A stretch of DNA of 64,000 nucleotides from the NCBI RefSeq assembly GCF_000092865.1, contig NC_014151.1, positions 2,728,001-2,792,000 on the forward strand. The letters run 5' to 3'. The notes under the pieces are model-generated. The model did no database searches, was not told where the DNA came from, and saw nothing but the letters and a program-made list of their open reading frames with translations. Shown in pieces: positions 1 to 7,654 of this stretch (within the stretch, counting starts at the first letter, position 1; every line of letters begins with the position of its first letter). Position numbers and translations under genes: made by a program. The stretch is from Cellulomonas flavigena DSM 20109 (lineage in GTDB: Bacteria; Actinomycetota; Actinomycetes; Actinomycetales; Cellulomonadaceae).

Positions 1-212
1 CCACCGATGCTCTCGATGAACGCCTGGGCGTCGCCGACGACCGCCACGTCCAGCTCGCTGGTGCCGGACCACAACGTCACCCTCACCGACCCGGGGTGGA
101 CGGCCCATGCCTCGTTCCACGACGTCCGCCGTCCGAACCCGTAGTCATCGGCGGCGCTCCATCGTGGTCGATCGACCAGGAACCGGCGTCCGCCGGTCCG
201 ACGGGGCACCAT
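1..212 (-). CDS. Hypothetical protein, N-terminal part (runs off left edge)
   Basis: A minus-strand frame opens with ATG at 212-210 and stays open to the window edge, giving about 70 residues. The visible peptide has a basic N-terminus (MVPRRTGGRR) and then ordinary mixed-composition sequence such as WNEAWAVHPG and ELDVAVVGDAQAF, which reads like a real soluble protein rather than a shadow frame. There is no signal peptide or membrane segment. The RBS before the ATG is weak, so the true start could differ. I do not recognise the family. It lies at the edge of an accessory patch of small unknown genes beside insertion sequences. Confidence 0.5.
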   Translation of the reverse strand, partial: MVPRRTGGRRFLVDRPRWSAADDYGFGRRTSWNEAWAVHPGSVRVTLWSGTSELDVAVVGDAQAFIESIG

Positions 213-304
213 CGTGGGCGAGCCGCGCGCCGGCCCGAGCGTGAGTCATGGGGCCGCACCCCCGGGCCGAGCGACGAAGAGCCACGAGCGTCCGCGACGC
301 CGCA

Positions 305-544
305 TCACGGGTCCTCCTCGTCGTCGTACACGACCGTGATGGACGGATACAGGTTGCCGTCGGGTTCGAACTCGTGGCTCAGCACGACGCTCACGACGTC
401 GACGGGACCCAAGGTCTCCATGACGTCTGCCGCGCGCCGCAGGAGAGCGGGCACATCCAGTCGGTCGGAGCCCTCCGGGTTGCACAGTGCGAAGTATCGC
501 GCCGGCGTGGTGCGCCCGTCCCGCGTGCCGCTGCGCGACGTCAT
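305..544 (-). CDS. Small hypothetical protein (79 aa)
   Basis: I start this at the ATG at 544 because a GAGGTGG ribosome-binding site lies five bases before it; an in-frame GTG at 553 is the alternative. The protein is small and acidic at its end (YDDEEDP). A stretch around PALLRRAADVMETLGPVDVV looks like an amphipathic helix followed by a strand. It has no membrane segment, signal peptide or metal motif. I do not recognise it. It lies between two other unknown genes on the same strand; the gap of about 140 bases to the upstream gene argues against tight coupling. Confidence 0.6.
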   Translation of the reverse strand: MTSRSGTRDGRTTPARYFALCNPEGSDRLDVPALLRRAADVMETLGPVDVVSVVLSHEFEPDGNLYPSITVVYDDEEDP

Positions 545-685
545 GCCGTCCACCTCGATTTCTGGGGTTCACACGTACGGAGAGATGACCGTCGGGACGA
601 TGCGACTGGGCGCAGCCCAGGTCCGTGTCCCCTCGCCCGAGCGGGTAGACCGCGCCGCCAGGACCTGCGGCAAATGATAAGAGGT

Positions 686-1273
686 CTACGCGCGGCGATA
701 CCGGTCGACGTCGACGCGGATGCTCGGATCGGCCCTCACGGCATCGGCAATCACTCGCTCGGCAAGAGCCTCACCGTCCGGGCCGAGGGGGCAAGAAGCC
801 ATCAGGTCGATCGCCGCACGGGCGCGGGCGAACTCGTCCTCGAACGGCCCCTCGGAGAGATTGACGCCTCGCTCGAGGATCAGGTGGAGGAGCTTCTCCG
901 GTGAGTCGATCTCATTGAGAAATGGCACGGTGAACTGGTGGAAGTCATCGATGAACGCGGCCGCCTGCACCGCGTCCCGCATGCGGTAGAACCCGCGCTG
1001 CTTCTGGGAGCCCTGGCTCACGCCGACTAGATGCTGTGGGAGCGCCTTGCCGACAACTTCAACTCCCGGGCACGCGAACCAGATGAGCCAGTCGTACTCC
1101 GGGCCAGTTTCGGCGCTCGAGTACTTGTACCTCGTCAGCATGACGGTAGAAGGAAACCCGGTGGTGCGCACCGCAGTATGCTTGCTCACCGCCCGGAACC
1201 CGAGCGCCTTCAAGGCGATCATGCACTCCCGGACCAGGGCGGCGGGTTCGCCGGCCGCGTTCTTCGCTGCCAT
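686..1273 (-). CDS. Hypothetical cytoplasmic protein (195 aa)
   Basis: ATG at 1273, TAG at 686-688. The protein looks like a compact alpha/beta cytosolic domain: an N-terminal helix (ALVRECMIALKALGF), beta-rich sequence with aromatic residues (PEYDWLIWFACPG), then helices rich in D, E and F toward the C-terminus. No signal peptide, membrane helix or recognisable catalytic motif is present. The composition resembles small stand-alone proteins found in accessory patches, such as immunity-type or DUF4304-like proteins, but I cannot place it in a family. Neighbours are other unknown genes and a decayed lipoprotein, upstream of an insertion-sequence cluster. Confidence 0.65.
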   Translation of the reverse strand: MAAKNAAGEPAALVRECMIALKALGFRAVSKHTAVRTTGFPSTVMLTRYKYSSAETGPEYDWLIWFACPGVEVVGKALPQHLVGVSQGSQKQRGFYRMRDAVQAAAFIDDFHQFTVPFLNEIDSPEKLLHLILERGVNLSEGPFEDEFARARAAIDLMASCPLGPDGEALAERVIADAVRADPSIRVDVDRYRRA

Positions 1274-1383
1274 ATCTCAGCCTGAGCTCGTCTGGTCCGT
1301 CGGGGGACGCTCCTGGACCGACCGCATCGCCTTGCCTGTCGTCAGCTCCGCCCCGCAGCGCGCAGCCCCACCGCGTCGAAGGT

Positions 1384-1922
1384 TCACCTGTCCGTCGTCG
1401 AGCTCGAGCAACTCGCCGGACCGAGTTGCTCCCCGAACTCGTCCCTCGTCATGATCTCCCCTTCGACGAAGAGACCGGTCCCGATCCTCGAGAACACCTC
1501 CATGTCGTCCTGATACACGACGACCCCGGTCTGCGCATCGTCGTACCAGATGTCGATGCCGAAGGGCTTTGTCGTGTCGGGCAGCGGACCGGTCGAAGTC
1601 CGCCAGGACGCCGGATCGAGGCGCACACCGTCGGAGACGTCGCCCGTATAGGCCTCAGCCGTCCACCAGTGGGCCTCGTCCTCGTTGAAGCCGTCGTCGG
1701 ACCGCGGCACGACAGCCACCTTGTCCACGCGGACGTCGGACACGCCGGCAGCACGACCACCAACGTCTCGTCGACCATCCCGACGCCGACCGTCGGTGCG
1801 TCGGGAGCCGACGGCAGGATGCTGCACGCGACGACGCCGAGCGCCACGAGGCAGGCCGTCACCGGACGCCTGAGAATTGACACTAGCCTCGGCCTTTCAC
1901 GACGGTGGCGCACCGTTGACAT
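1384..1922 (-). pseudogene. Lipoprotein gene broken by a frameshift
   Basis: The start is ATG at 1922 with AGGAG about eight bases upstream. The first frame gives a basic N-terminus, a hydrophobic segment and a lipobox (LVALGVVAC, Cys at about residue 29), then continues as a plausible mature protein to ETLVVVLPAC near 1750. There the sensible sequence jumps frame: the next frame carries GVSDVRVDKVAVV and then IDIWYDDAQTGVVVYQDD, ending at 1384. Each half alone degenerates into low-complexity R/P/S-rich sequence. The simplest reading is a small secreted lipoprotein with a single indel. It sits directly beside the insertion-sequence nest. A sequencing error would give the same picture. Confidence 0.6.
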
Positions 1923-1944
1923 GAAAAGTGCTCCTGAACTGCGA

Positions 1945-1976
1945 TGATGTGACTTGTCTAGGGTCATGTCAGCACA
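1945..1976 (-). promoter_or_regulatory. Possible promoter of the broken lipoprotein gene
   Basis: On the minus strand a CTGACA-like -35 is followed after 17 bases by CATCAT as a weak -10, just upstream of the RBS and ATG at 1922. The stretch is AT-richer than its surroundings and is bracketed by GAACTG/CAGTTC. The assignment rests only on spacing and weak consensus match. Confidence 0.25.
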
Positions 1977-1989
1977 GTTCGAGGAACAC

Positions 1990-2120
1990 GGCGGTGTCAA
2001 TCCGTGGAAGCAACGAGGAGTCGTTCGAAGGCTTCGCGGGGTGTGAGGAACCCGAGTGCTGCGCGGGGTCGTTCGTTGAGTTCTTCGGCGATCGAGGTCA
2101 GGTAGGGCTGGTGGGTGGGG
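1990..2120 (-). mobile_element. 131-bp inverted remnant of an IS30-type element
   Basis: Bases 1990-2120 are the exact reverse complement of 3063-3193, the right end of the neighbouring intact IS30-type element. On the minus strand the piece encodes the last 39 residues of the same transposase (for example ELNERPRAALGFLTPREA) and its stop, followed by the terminal inverted repeat. Its inner side abuts the left end of the intact copy without a gap. It is therefore the tail of a second, oppositely oriented copy cut off within its transposase gene. Perfect identity implies a recent event or exchange between the two copies. Confidence 0.85.
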
Positions 2121-3193
2121 GGCGGTGTCATAGCGTCGTAGCAACGGTCCAGGTCAGGGGGTTGCTCGGGTGCGGCGGATGGTGACGGTCGATGACAGGG
2201 TCGAGATCCTGGCGGGGCTACGCGCGAAGGAGTCGTTGCGCTCGATCGCGCGGCGGATCGGTCGGGACGCCTCGGTCGTCTCCCGGGAGGTCGCTCGGAA
2301 CTCGTTGAAGACCCGCGGGTACCAGCTCGTCCATGCCGACAACACCGCCGCGGCCCGTCGCCGGCGTCCGCAGGTCGGCAAGATCGCCGCCGACGAGGTG
2401 TTGTCCGCGCGGGTCCTGGCGGACCTGAAGCACTCGCGCACACCCCGGCAGATCGCCGGACGCTTGCGCCGCGAGGCCGACGACGACACCGTGGGCCTGA
2501 TGAACGGTTCGGTGCCCGCGCACGGCAAGGTCGTGTCCCACGAGGCGATCTACCGGTACATCTACGCCCTGCCCAAGGGTGAGCTCGCCCGGCACGGGAT
2601 CATGCTGCGCACCAAGCGCACCCGCCGTCGTCCGCGTCGTGATCTGGGCGAACGTGGTGCCCCGATCGTGGGGATGACCAGCATCGAGGCCCGTCCGGAC
2701 ATCGCCGACCGGCGGGTGCCCGGGCACTGGGAAGGTGACCTGATCATCGGCGCGCACGGCAGGACCGCCGCGGCGACCCTGGTCGAGCGCACCACCCGGT
2801 TCACGGTCCTGCTCGCACTGCAGCACGGCAAGGACTCGACCGCGCTGGCCGACACCCTCATCGAGACCGTCACCGGACTGCCCGCGATGATGCGCCAGTC
2901 CCTGACCTGGGACCAGGGCACCGAGATGGCCCGCCACGGGCACCTGACCCTGGCCACCGACCTGCCGGTCTACTTCGCCCACCCCCGCTCACCATGGGAA
3001 CGCGGCACGAACGAGAACACCAACGGTCTGATCCGCGAGTACCTGCCCAAGGGCACCACGATCCCCACCCACCAGCCCTACCTGACCTCGATCGCCGAAG
3101 AACTCAACGAACGACCCCGCGCAGCACTCGGGTTCCTCACACCCCGCGAAGCCTTCGAACGACTCCTCGTTGCTTCCACGGATTGACACCGCC
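2121..3193 (+). mobile_element. Intact IS30-family insertion sequence
   Basis: The element is about 1.07 kb with one transposase gene. The ends are imperfect inverted repeats: the left begins GGCGGTGTCATAGCGTCG at 2121, and the right, read inward, begins GGCGGTGTCAATCCGTGG at 3193, with further matches ending in AGCAACG. All three ends in this nest carry GGC next to GGTGTCA, so the outermost three bases could be target rather than element. No clear target duplication can be called because both flanks are other mobile-element fragments. The transposase is full length, so the copy may be active. Confidence 0.85.
2170..3186 (+). CDS. IS30-family transposase
   Basis: This 338-residue protein catalyses transposition of the surrounding element. 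The N-terminal helix-turn-helix (about residues 12-45, SIARRIGRDASVVSREVARN) is typical of the IS30 DNA-binding domain. The DDE catalytic core is visible: Asp190 in HWEGDLIIG, Asp248 in TWDQGTEM, and Glu282 in GTNENTNGLIREY. Length matches the family. The start is GTG at 2170 with AGGGG upstream; ATG at 2179 is an alternative. The stop lies only a few bases inside the right end of the element, so the 3' end of the gene forms part of the terminal repeat. Confidence 0.93.
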   Translation: MRRMVTVDDRVEILAGLRAKESLRSIARRIGRDASVVSREVARNSLKTRGYQLVHADNTAAARRRRPQVGKIAADEVLSARVLADLKHSRTPRQIAGRLRREADDDTVGLMNGSVPAHGKVVSHEAIYRYIYALPKGELARHGIMLRTKRTRRRPRRDLGERGAPIVGMTSIEARPDIADRRVPGHWEGDLIIGAHGRTAAATLVERTTRFTVLLALQHGKDSTALADTLIETVTGLPAMMRQSLTWDQGTEMARHGHLTLATDLPVYFAHPRSPWERGTNENTNGLIREYLPKGTTIPTHQPYLTSIAEELNERPRAALGFLTPREAFERLLVASTD

Positions 3194-3435
3194 CGGTCGC
3201 CGACCTCGTGACCGGACCCGCGCAGCTCGTCGGCCACGAGCCGGTACCCGAATTCCGGGTCCTCGCGGTGGGCGTCGATCGCTGCGTTGGTCAGGTAGGC
3301 GTCGGTTAGGTCCCGGTCAGTGACCGGCTTCTTGCACCAGGTGTAGTAGCCCTGCGTGGAGAACTTCAGAACCCGGCAGGTCACCGCGACGGGGACACCG
3401 TCGCCGGCAAGGTCACGGACCAGCGGGTAGGTCAT
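3194..3435 (-). pseudogene. IS3 OrfB transposase, N-terminal fragment
   Basis: It starts at ATG 3435, overlapping the orfA stop by ATGA after an A4 run, the usual arrangement for coupled or frameshifted OrfAB production in IS3 elements. The fragment begins MTYPLVRDLAGDGVPVAVTC and continues through TQGYYTWCKKPV and EDPEFGYRLVADEL, the conserved region upstream of the rve integrase domain. It is cut at about residue 81 by the IS30-type element, so the whole DDE catalytic domain is lost and the protein cannot be active. Confidence 0.85.
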
Positions 3436-3716
3436 TTTGGGGAGATCTCCTTGGCGAAGTACGCCGCCGCTCGGCGCAGGATCTCGTTCTCCTGCTCCAG
3501 CAGCCGGTTGCGCTTACGCAGCTCGCGCAGTTGTTCGGACTCCTTGGCGGTCACCCCCTCTCGGGTGCCGGCCTCGACGTCTGCGGCCTTGATCCAGTTG
3601 CGCAGACAGGACTCGGAGATCCCGAGGTCCTTGGCGATCCTCGAGATCGGCGCGTCGCCCTTGCGGGCCAGCGCGACCGCGTCGTCGCGGAACTCCTGGG
3701 GGTGGGGTGCGGGCAC
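3432..3716 (-). CDS. IS3-family OrfA (transposase helix-turn-helix subunit)
   Basis: About 94 residues. It has the IS3 OrfA layout: an N-terminal helix-turn-helix (ISRIAKDLGISESCLRNWI) and a C-terminal leucine-zipper-like helix (LRELRKRNRLLEQENEIL). I chose GTG at 3716 because GGAAGG lies nine bases upstream and family members start at the same PAPHPQEF motif; in-frame ATGs at 3725 and 3752 are alternatives. The gene looks complete, but its partner orfB is truncated, so it is probably a relic that can at most make a DNA-binding fragment. Confidence 0.8.
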   Translation of the reverse strand: MPAPHPQEFRDDAVALARKGDAPISRIAKDLGISESCLRNWIKAADVEAGTREGVTAKESEQLRELRKRNRLLEQENEILRRAAAYFAKEISPK

Positions 3717-3765
3717 GGGACACATCCTTCCAGCGGGGACAGACGTCCCCACAAGTCAGGTGTCA

Positions 3766-4092
3766 ACCGAACCTGCAGCAGTCCCGCCGGCCGTTGCGGG
3801 AGATGCTCGCGCCGCTGCGTCACGGGCGGTGTGGCGGTTCAGTCTGTACTGCGTCGTCGTCTTCGGTAGGATTTCGGCGCCGCGACAAGTGCGGGTGGCC
3901 TTTGGCGTTCGCTCTCTTCGCAGGGTCGCAGGGTTCGCGTTCAGCGTCGGCATCGCTGGTGGCGGATGCTGCGGTCTCGCAGCCCGGGGCTGACGGGGAA
4001 GATCGAGGAGCCGCAGCTCGAGGCACGCGTGTGACGCACCCGTCGGGTCGACGCAGGCCCGGCACCTCCGCACGCCGGGCACGCGGGTCGTC
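3766..4092. other. Non-coding gap between IS3 remnant and AraC gene
   Basis: About 330 bases without a convincing gene. Frames crossing it are arginine- and proline-rich shadows. Composition is slightly less GC-rich than the flanking chromosome around 3840-3930. I see no clear terminator or promoter. It may be the degraded junction between the mobile patch and the core chromosome. Confidence 0.4.
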
Positions 4093-5070
4093 TCACGTGC
4101 CCGGCACCCCCGGACCCAGGCTCCCTGCGATGCGCCGCACGCTGCCCGGCGAGCGGCCCGTGACACGCGAGAACGTCCTGCTGAACCCGGCCGTCGACTC
4201 GTAACCGACCGCAGTGGCGACGTGCGCGAGAGCGTCGCCCCGCGCGAGGCGGTCGGTCGCGACGCGCATGCGCCACGACGTCACGTACTGCATCACGGGC
4301 ACGCCGACGACCTGCGTGAACCGGGCGGCGAACGCCGAGCGGGACATCGCCGAGACCCGCGCGAGGGCCGCGAGCGTCCAGGGGTGCGCCGGGTCGCGGT
4401 GGACCGCGGCGAGCGCGGCGCCGACGTACGGGTCGCGCAGGCCGCCGAGCCACCCGGTGGCCGGGTCCTGCGCGTCGAGCCACGCGCGGACGGCCTGGAT
4501 GACGACGACGTCCGCGAGCCGCGTCAGCACGGCCTCGCCGCCGGGGCGCAGGTGGGCGAGCTCGGCCGTCATGAGCTCGAGCGTGCGGCTCACCCACGGC
4601 GCCGACTCCCCCGGCACGTCGACGACCGCGGGCAGCAGGTCGAGCAGCGGGCGCGCTGCGGGCCCGTCGACGCTCAGCACCCCGCACAGCAGCGACGCGC
4701 GCGGCCCGTCGCCGTCGTGCCGCAGCACCGAGTACGTCTCGGTGAGGTAGTCCTGTGGCAGCAGGTCGACGCGGCCGAGGGACGGTGCGGCGAGGTCGCT
4801 GGCCAGGACGTGGCCGCGGCCGTGCGGCACGAGCGCGAGGTCACCGGCACGCAGCAGCACGGGATCGGCGCCGGGCACGGCGACATGGACCTCGCCGGCG
4901 GTGACGACGTGGAAGGTGAGGCAGTCACCGAACGCCGGCATGTCGACCGACCACACCCCCGCGGCCTCGGTCCGGCAGTAGAAGACGCCGGCGACGCGCA
5001 GCCGGTGCAGGGACTCCCCGACCAGGTCCGTGGGGCCGGCAGGCGGCGCGACGGGCGCGACGACGGTCAT
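4093..5070 (-). CDS. AraC-family transcriptional regulator
   Basis: About 325 residues. The N-terminal half is a cupin-type sensor domain of the AraC-binding class (SVDMPAFGDCLTFHVV, DLALVPHGRGHVLAS). The C-terminal 100 residues hold two helix-turn-helix motifs: LAALARVSAMSRSAFAARF, then DALAHVATAVGYESTAGFSR with the usual final FSRVTGRSPG. I start at ATG 5070, which has GGAGG five bases upstream; ATG 5100 is possible. It is transcribed away from the NAD(P)-binding gene at 5197 across a short gap, the classic layout of a regulator and its target. The inducer is unknown. Confidence 0.88.
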   Translation of the reverse strand: MTVVAPVAPPAGPTDLVGESLHRLRVAGVFYCRTEAAGVWSVDMPAFGDCLTFHVVTAGEVHVAVPGADPVLLRAGDLALVPHGRGHVLASDLAAPSLGRVDLLPQDYLTETYSVLRHDGDGPRASLLCGVLSVDGPAARPLLDLLPAVVDVPGESAPWVSRTLELMTAELAHLRPGGEAVLTRLADVVVIQAVRAWLDAQDPATGWLGGLRDPYVGAALAAVHRDPAHPWTLAALARVSAMSRSAFAARFTQVVGVPVMQYVTSWRMRVATDRLARGDALAHVATAVGYESTAGFSRTFSRVTGRSPGSVRRIAGSLGPGVPGT

Positions 5071-5196
5071 CGACACCTCCAGCCGTGGACGATCGGTCAT
5101 ACTGCAGCGACTCCCGAGCATAGACCGTCCATGTGGACGCTGGTTCGCTGGCAGCACCCGAGGCCTACCGGCCTCGCCGCACCAGAAGGTCCTCCC

Positions 5197-5868
5197 ATGC
5201 ACGTCCTCGTCGTCGGTGCCACCGGCGGGTCCGGCCGCGCCGCGGTCGCCGAGCTCACCGCCCGCGGCCACACCGTCACCGCGCTCTCGCGCCACGCGTC
5301 CGCCCTCACCGGGCCCGGCGTGCGGGGCGTCGGCGGCGACGCCACCGACCCCGCCGTCGTCGACGCGCTCGTCGCCGGGCAGGACGCGGTGGTCGTCACA
5401 CTCGGCATCAGCGAGACCCCCGTGCGCGTCCGGCTGCGCGGGCCCGTCGGCACACCCGCCGACGTCCGCTCGCGCGGCACCCGCGTCGTCGTCGACGCGA
5501 TGCGACGGCACGGCGTGCGCCGGCTCGTCGTCCAGACGTCCTACGGCGTCGGCTCCACCCGCTCGCTGCTGCCGTTCACGACGCGGCTCGTCTTCGCCCT
5601 GCTGCTGGCCCCGCAGATCGCCGACACCGAGCGGCAGGCGACCCTCGTGCACACCAGCGGGCTCGACTGGGTCGAGGTCCAGCCCGTCAACCTCGTCGAC
5701 ACCGACCTGCCGGGGGCCGCGTTCACGTCGACCACCGGCGAGCAGCGCGGGCTGACGGTGTCACGCACCCAGGTCGGCCAGGTCCTCGCCGATGCCGTCG
5801 AGACGGACGCGCACGTCGGACGCACCGTGTCGGTATCCCACGACACCGCGGTGCGCGCCGCCGCGTGA
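5197..5868 (+). CDS. NAD(P)-binding atypical SDR (NmrA/YwnB-like)
   Basis: About 223 residues. It opens with a Rossmann motif (VVGATGGSGRAAVAEL, residues 5-20), followed by a strand and acidic turn (GDATDP) and a TSYGVGSTRS segment where classical SDRs carry their active site. It lacks a clear YxxxK pair, so it belongs with the atypical NAD(P)H-binding SDRs that act as redox sensors or reductases for unknown substrates. The RBS AGAAGG precedes ATG 5197. It is divergent from the AraC regulator at 4093-5070, which probably controls it. Confidence 0.82.
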   Translation: MHVLVVGATGGSGRAAVAELTARGHTVTALSRHASALTGPGVRGVGGDATDPAVVDALVAGQDAVVVTLGISETPVRVRLRGPVGTPADVRSRGTRVVVDAMRRHGVRRLVVQTSYGVGSTRSLLPFTTRLVFALLLAPQIADTERQATLVHTSGLDWVEVQPVNLVDTDLPGAAFTSTTGEQRGLTVSRTQVGQVLADAVETDAHVGRTVSVSHDTAVRAAA

Positions 5869-6076
5869 CCGTGTCGTCGTGTGCACACGTCGCCGGGCCG
5901 ACCGGAGCACCGACGAGCAGCGCGCTGCGCGACGGCGTGCGGCTCCCCGCCCGTGCGGCTCCGATCGGACTCCCACCCAAGCACCGGACGGGCCCCGCGA
6001 CTTCCCGGTAGCGCCCCGACCCTCGGCCGCGTGACCCTGCGTGCACCACGTCGCCCGGCTCTGCGATAGTCACCGC

Positions 6077-7090
6077 ATGAGCACGAGTGCGACGATTCCG
6101 GGCACCGCCACACGGTCGGTCGGCATCGACCTCGTCCGGGTGGTCGCGGTCGTCGCGATCGTCCTGGGTCACGTGTGGAGCGAGGGTCCGTTCCGCACGG
6201 TCGTCCACCTGTGGCACGTGCCGGTGTTCTTCCTGCTCTCGGGCTACCTGTGGCGCTCCGGGCGGCCGCTGGGGGACGAGGTGCGGCGGCGGGCGCGCAC
6301 GCTGCTCGTGCCGTACGTGGCGTGGCTCGTCATCATCCTGGCGGTCGTCGTCGTGATCGCGCTGGCGCGTGGCGAGGGGCTGCCGCTCGGCGCGGCGCGC
6401 AGCGCGCTGCTCGGCGGCGCCTACGCGACGCGACCGTTCTCGGCGTTCTGGTTCGTCACCGCCCTGTTCGTCGCCGTCGTGCTGTACCGGGTCCTCGACC
6501 GGGGGCCGTGGTGGGTGCGGTGGGTGGGCGCCCTAATCGGGCTCACGCTCGGGTACGTTGCGGGCGACGTGCTCACCCGGGTCCCGCTGTCGATCGGGCT
6601 CGCGCTGCCGTGCCTGGTGTTCGTCGCCGCGGGGCACGAGCTGGCGCGGTGGCGCCCGCGCCTGCCCGAGCGCGCGACGGTCCCCGTGGGCCTGGGGCTC
6701 GTCGCGGTCGGGGCCGTCGCCGTCGCGACGGGCCTGGCCGGCCTCGTCGACCTCAAGCGGGCGGACCTCGGCACCCCCGTGGTCAGCGTCGTGGTCGCCG
6801 TCCTCGTCAGCACCGGCCTGGTGCTGCTGGCCGAGGCCGCGGCGCGCCACGTCCCGGAGGCCGCCGGACGCACCGTCGTCGCGCTCGCCGCCACCGCGCT
6901 GCTCGTGGTGCTGACGCACGCCGTCGTGCTGTGGCTGCTGGGCACGCCGCCGCAGGGACGCGCCCTCGACGCCGCGCTCGCGCTCGTCCTGCCGTGGGCG
7001 CTGGGGCTCGCGCTGCTGCGTGTCCCAGCAGCTGCGCCCGTGCTGCTGGGCGGTGCCGCGGCGCGTCCGGCCCGCGCTCCCGTCGGCTGA
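6077..7090 (+). CDS. Acyltransferase 3 family membrane protein
   Basis: About 337 residues with roughly ten hydrophobic segments. The N-terminus carries the family hallmarks: GIDLVRVVAVVAIVLGHV (helix 1 with the catalytic-type His) and WHVPVFFLLSGYLWR with the conserved FxxSG. Such proteins transfer acetyl or other acyl groups to cell-surface sugars. The length is typical for a stand-alone domain without an SGNH extension. The start is ATG 6077; an upstream in-frame ATG gives an implausible extension. The acceptor cannot be read from context. Confidence 0.82.
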   Translation: MSTSATIPGTATRSVGIDLVRVVAVVAIVLGHVWSEGPFRTVVHLWHVPVFFLLSGYLWRSGRPLGDEVRRRARTLLVPYVAWLVIILAVVVVIALARGEGLPLGAARSALLGGAYATRPFSAFWFVTALFVAVVLYRVLDRGPWWVRWVGALIGLTLGYVAGDVLTRVPLSIGLALPCLVFVAAGHELARWRPRLPERATVPVGLGLVAVGAVAVATGLAGLVDLKRADLGTPVVSVVVAVLVSTGLVLLAEAAARHVPEAAGRTVVALAATALLVVLTHAVVLWLLGTPPQGRALDAALALVLPWALGLALLRVPAAAPVLLGGAAARPARAPVG

Positions 7091-7119
7091 CGGGGCGCCG
7101 GCGGCACAGCCGGCCGGAA

Positions 7120-7147
7120 TTCTCAACTACGGTGTTCCGGTTGAGAA
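7120..7147 (+). promoter_or_regulatory. Inverted repeat before the Fur-family gene (candidate operator)
   Basis: TTCTCAAC at 7120-7127 and GTTGAGAA at 7140-7147 form a perfect 8-bp inverted repeat with a 12-base spacer, starting 46 bases before the GTG of the Fur-family regulator. Fur-type repressors bind short inverted repeats and often regulate themselves, so this is a candidate autoregulatory site. The half-site is not the textbook Fur or Zur box. Confidence 0.5.
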
Positions 7148-7165
7148 CCAGGAGGAGGTGCAGGG

Positions 7166-7561
7166 GTGATCGGACAACGGGTGACCCGGCAGCGGGTGGC
7201 CATCACGGAGCTGCTCGAGGACGTCGACGAGTTCCGCAGTGCGCAGCAGATCCACCAGATGCTGCAGGAGCGGGGCCAGGAGATCGGGCTGGCCACGGTC
7301 TACCGCACGCTCAACGCGATGGTCGAGCAGGGCCAGCTCGAGGTGATCCTGCAGCCCACGGGCGAGCACACGTACCTGCGCTGCGAGCCCCGCTCCGAGC
7401 ACCACCACCACCTCGTGTGCCGCACGTGCGGACGCACCGTGGACGTCGCCGCCCCGGAGCTCGAGCAGCTCGTCGAGGCCCTGGCCGCGAGCCACGACTT
7501 CAGCGACGTCCAGCACTCCATCGAGTTCCTCGGCACCTGCCGCGACTGCGCCGGCGCCTGA
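7166..7561 (+). CDS. Fur-family metal-dependent transcriptional regulator
   Basis: 131 residues, typical for the family. The N-terminal winged helix contains VTRQRVAITELLEDV and the DNA-reading helix IGLATVYRTLNAM. The C-terminal part has a metal-site cluster (EPRSEHHHHLVCRTCG, residues 74-89) and a second Cys pair near the end (GTCRDC), giving a structural Cys4 zinc site. The CxxC pairs and His-rich cluster fit Zur or Fur equally; I cannot choose. The start is GTG 7166 with GGAGGAGG upstream. No obvious metal-transport target lies next to it. Confidence 0.9.
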   Translation: MIGQRVTRQRVAITELLEDVDEFRSAQQIHQMLQERGQEIGLATVYRTLNAMVEQGQLEVILQPTGEHTYLRCEPRSEHHHHLVCRTCGRTVDVAAPELEQLVEALAASHDFSDVQHSIEFLGTCRDCAGA

Positions 7562-7654
7562 CGCCCGGGACGTCGTGGTGCGGTGGGTGCGGGCCGTGCC
7601 GATACTGGCGTGCGACGCGCACCAGCCGCACCACCGACCTCGACGAGGGGGACC

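Larger units (their letters stand above)
3194..3765 (-). mobile_element. Truncated IS3-family element
   Basis: This fragment keeps the left end, orfA and the first 81 or so codons of orfB of an IS3-type element, read on the minus strand. The left end is near 3765, starting TGACACCTGACTTGTG, followed by a GGGGAC/GTCCCC palindrome before orfA. The rest of orfB and the right end are missing: the sequence stops exactly where the IS30-type element begins at 3193. Nothing on the far side of the IS30 nest (before 1990) continues orfB, so a deletion accompanied or followed the insertion. Confidence 0.8.
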
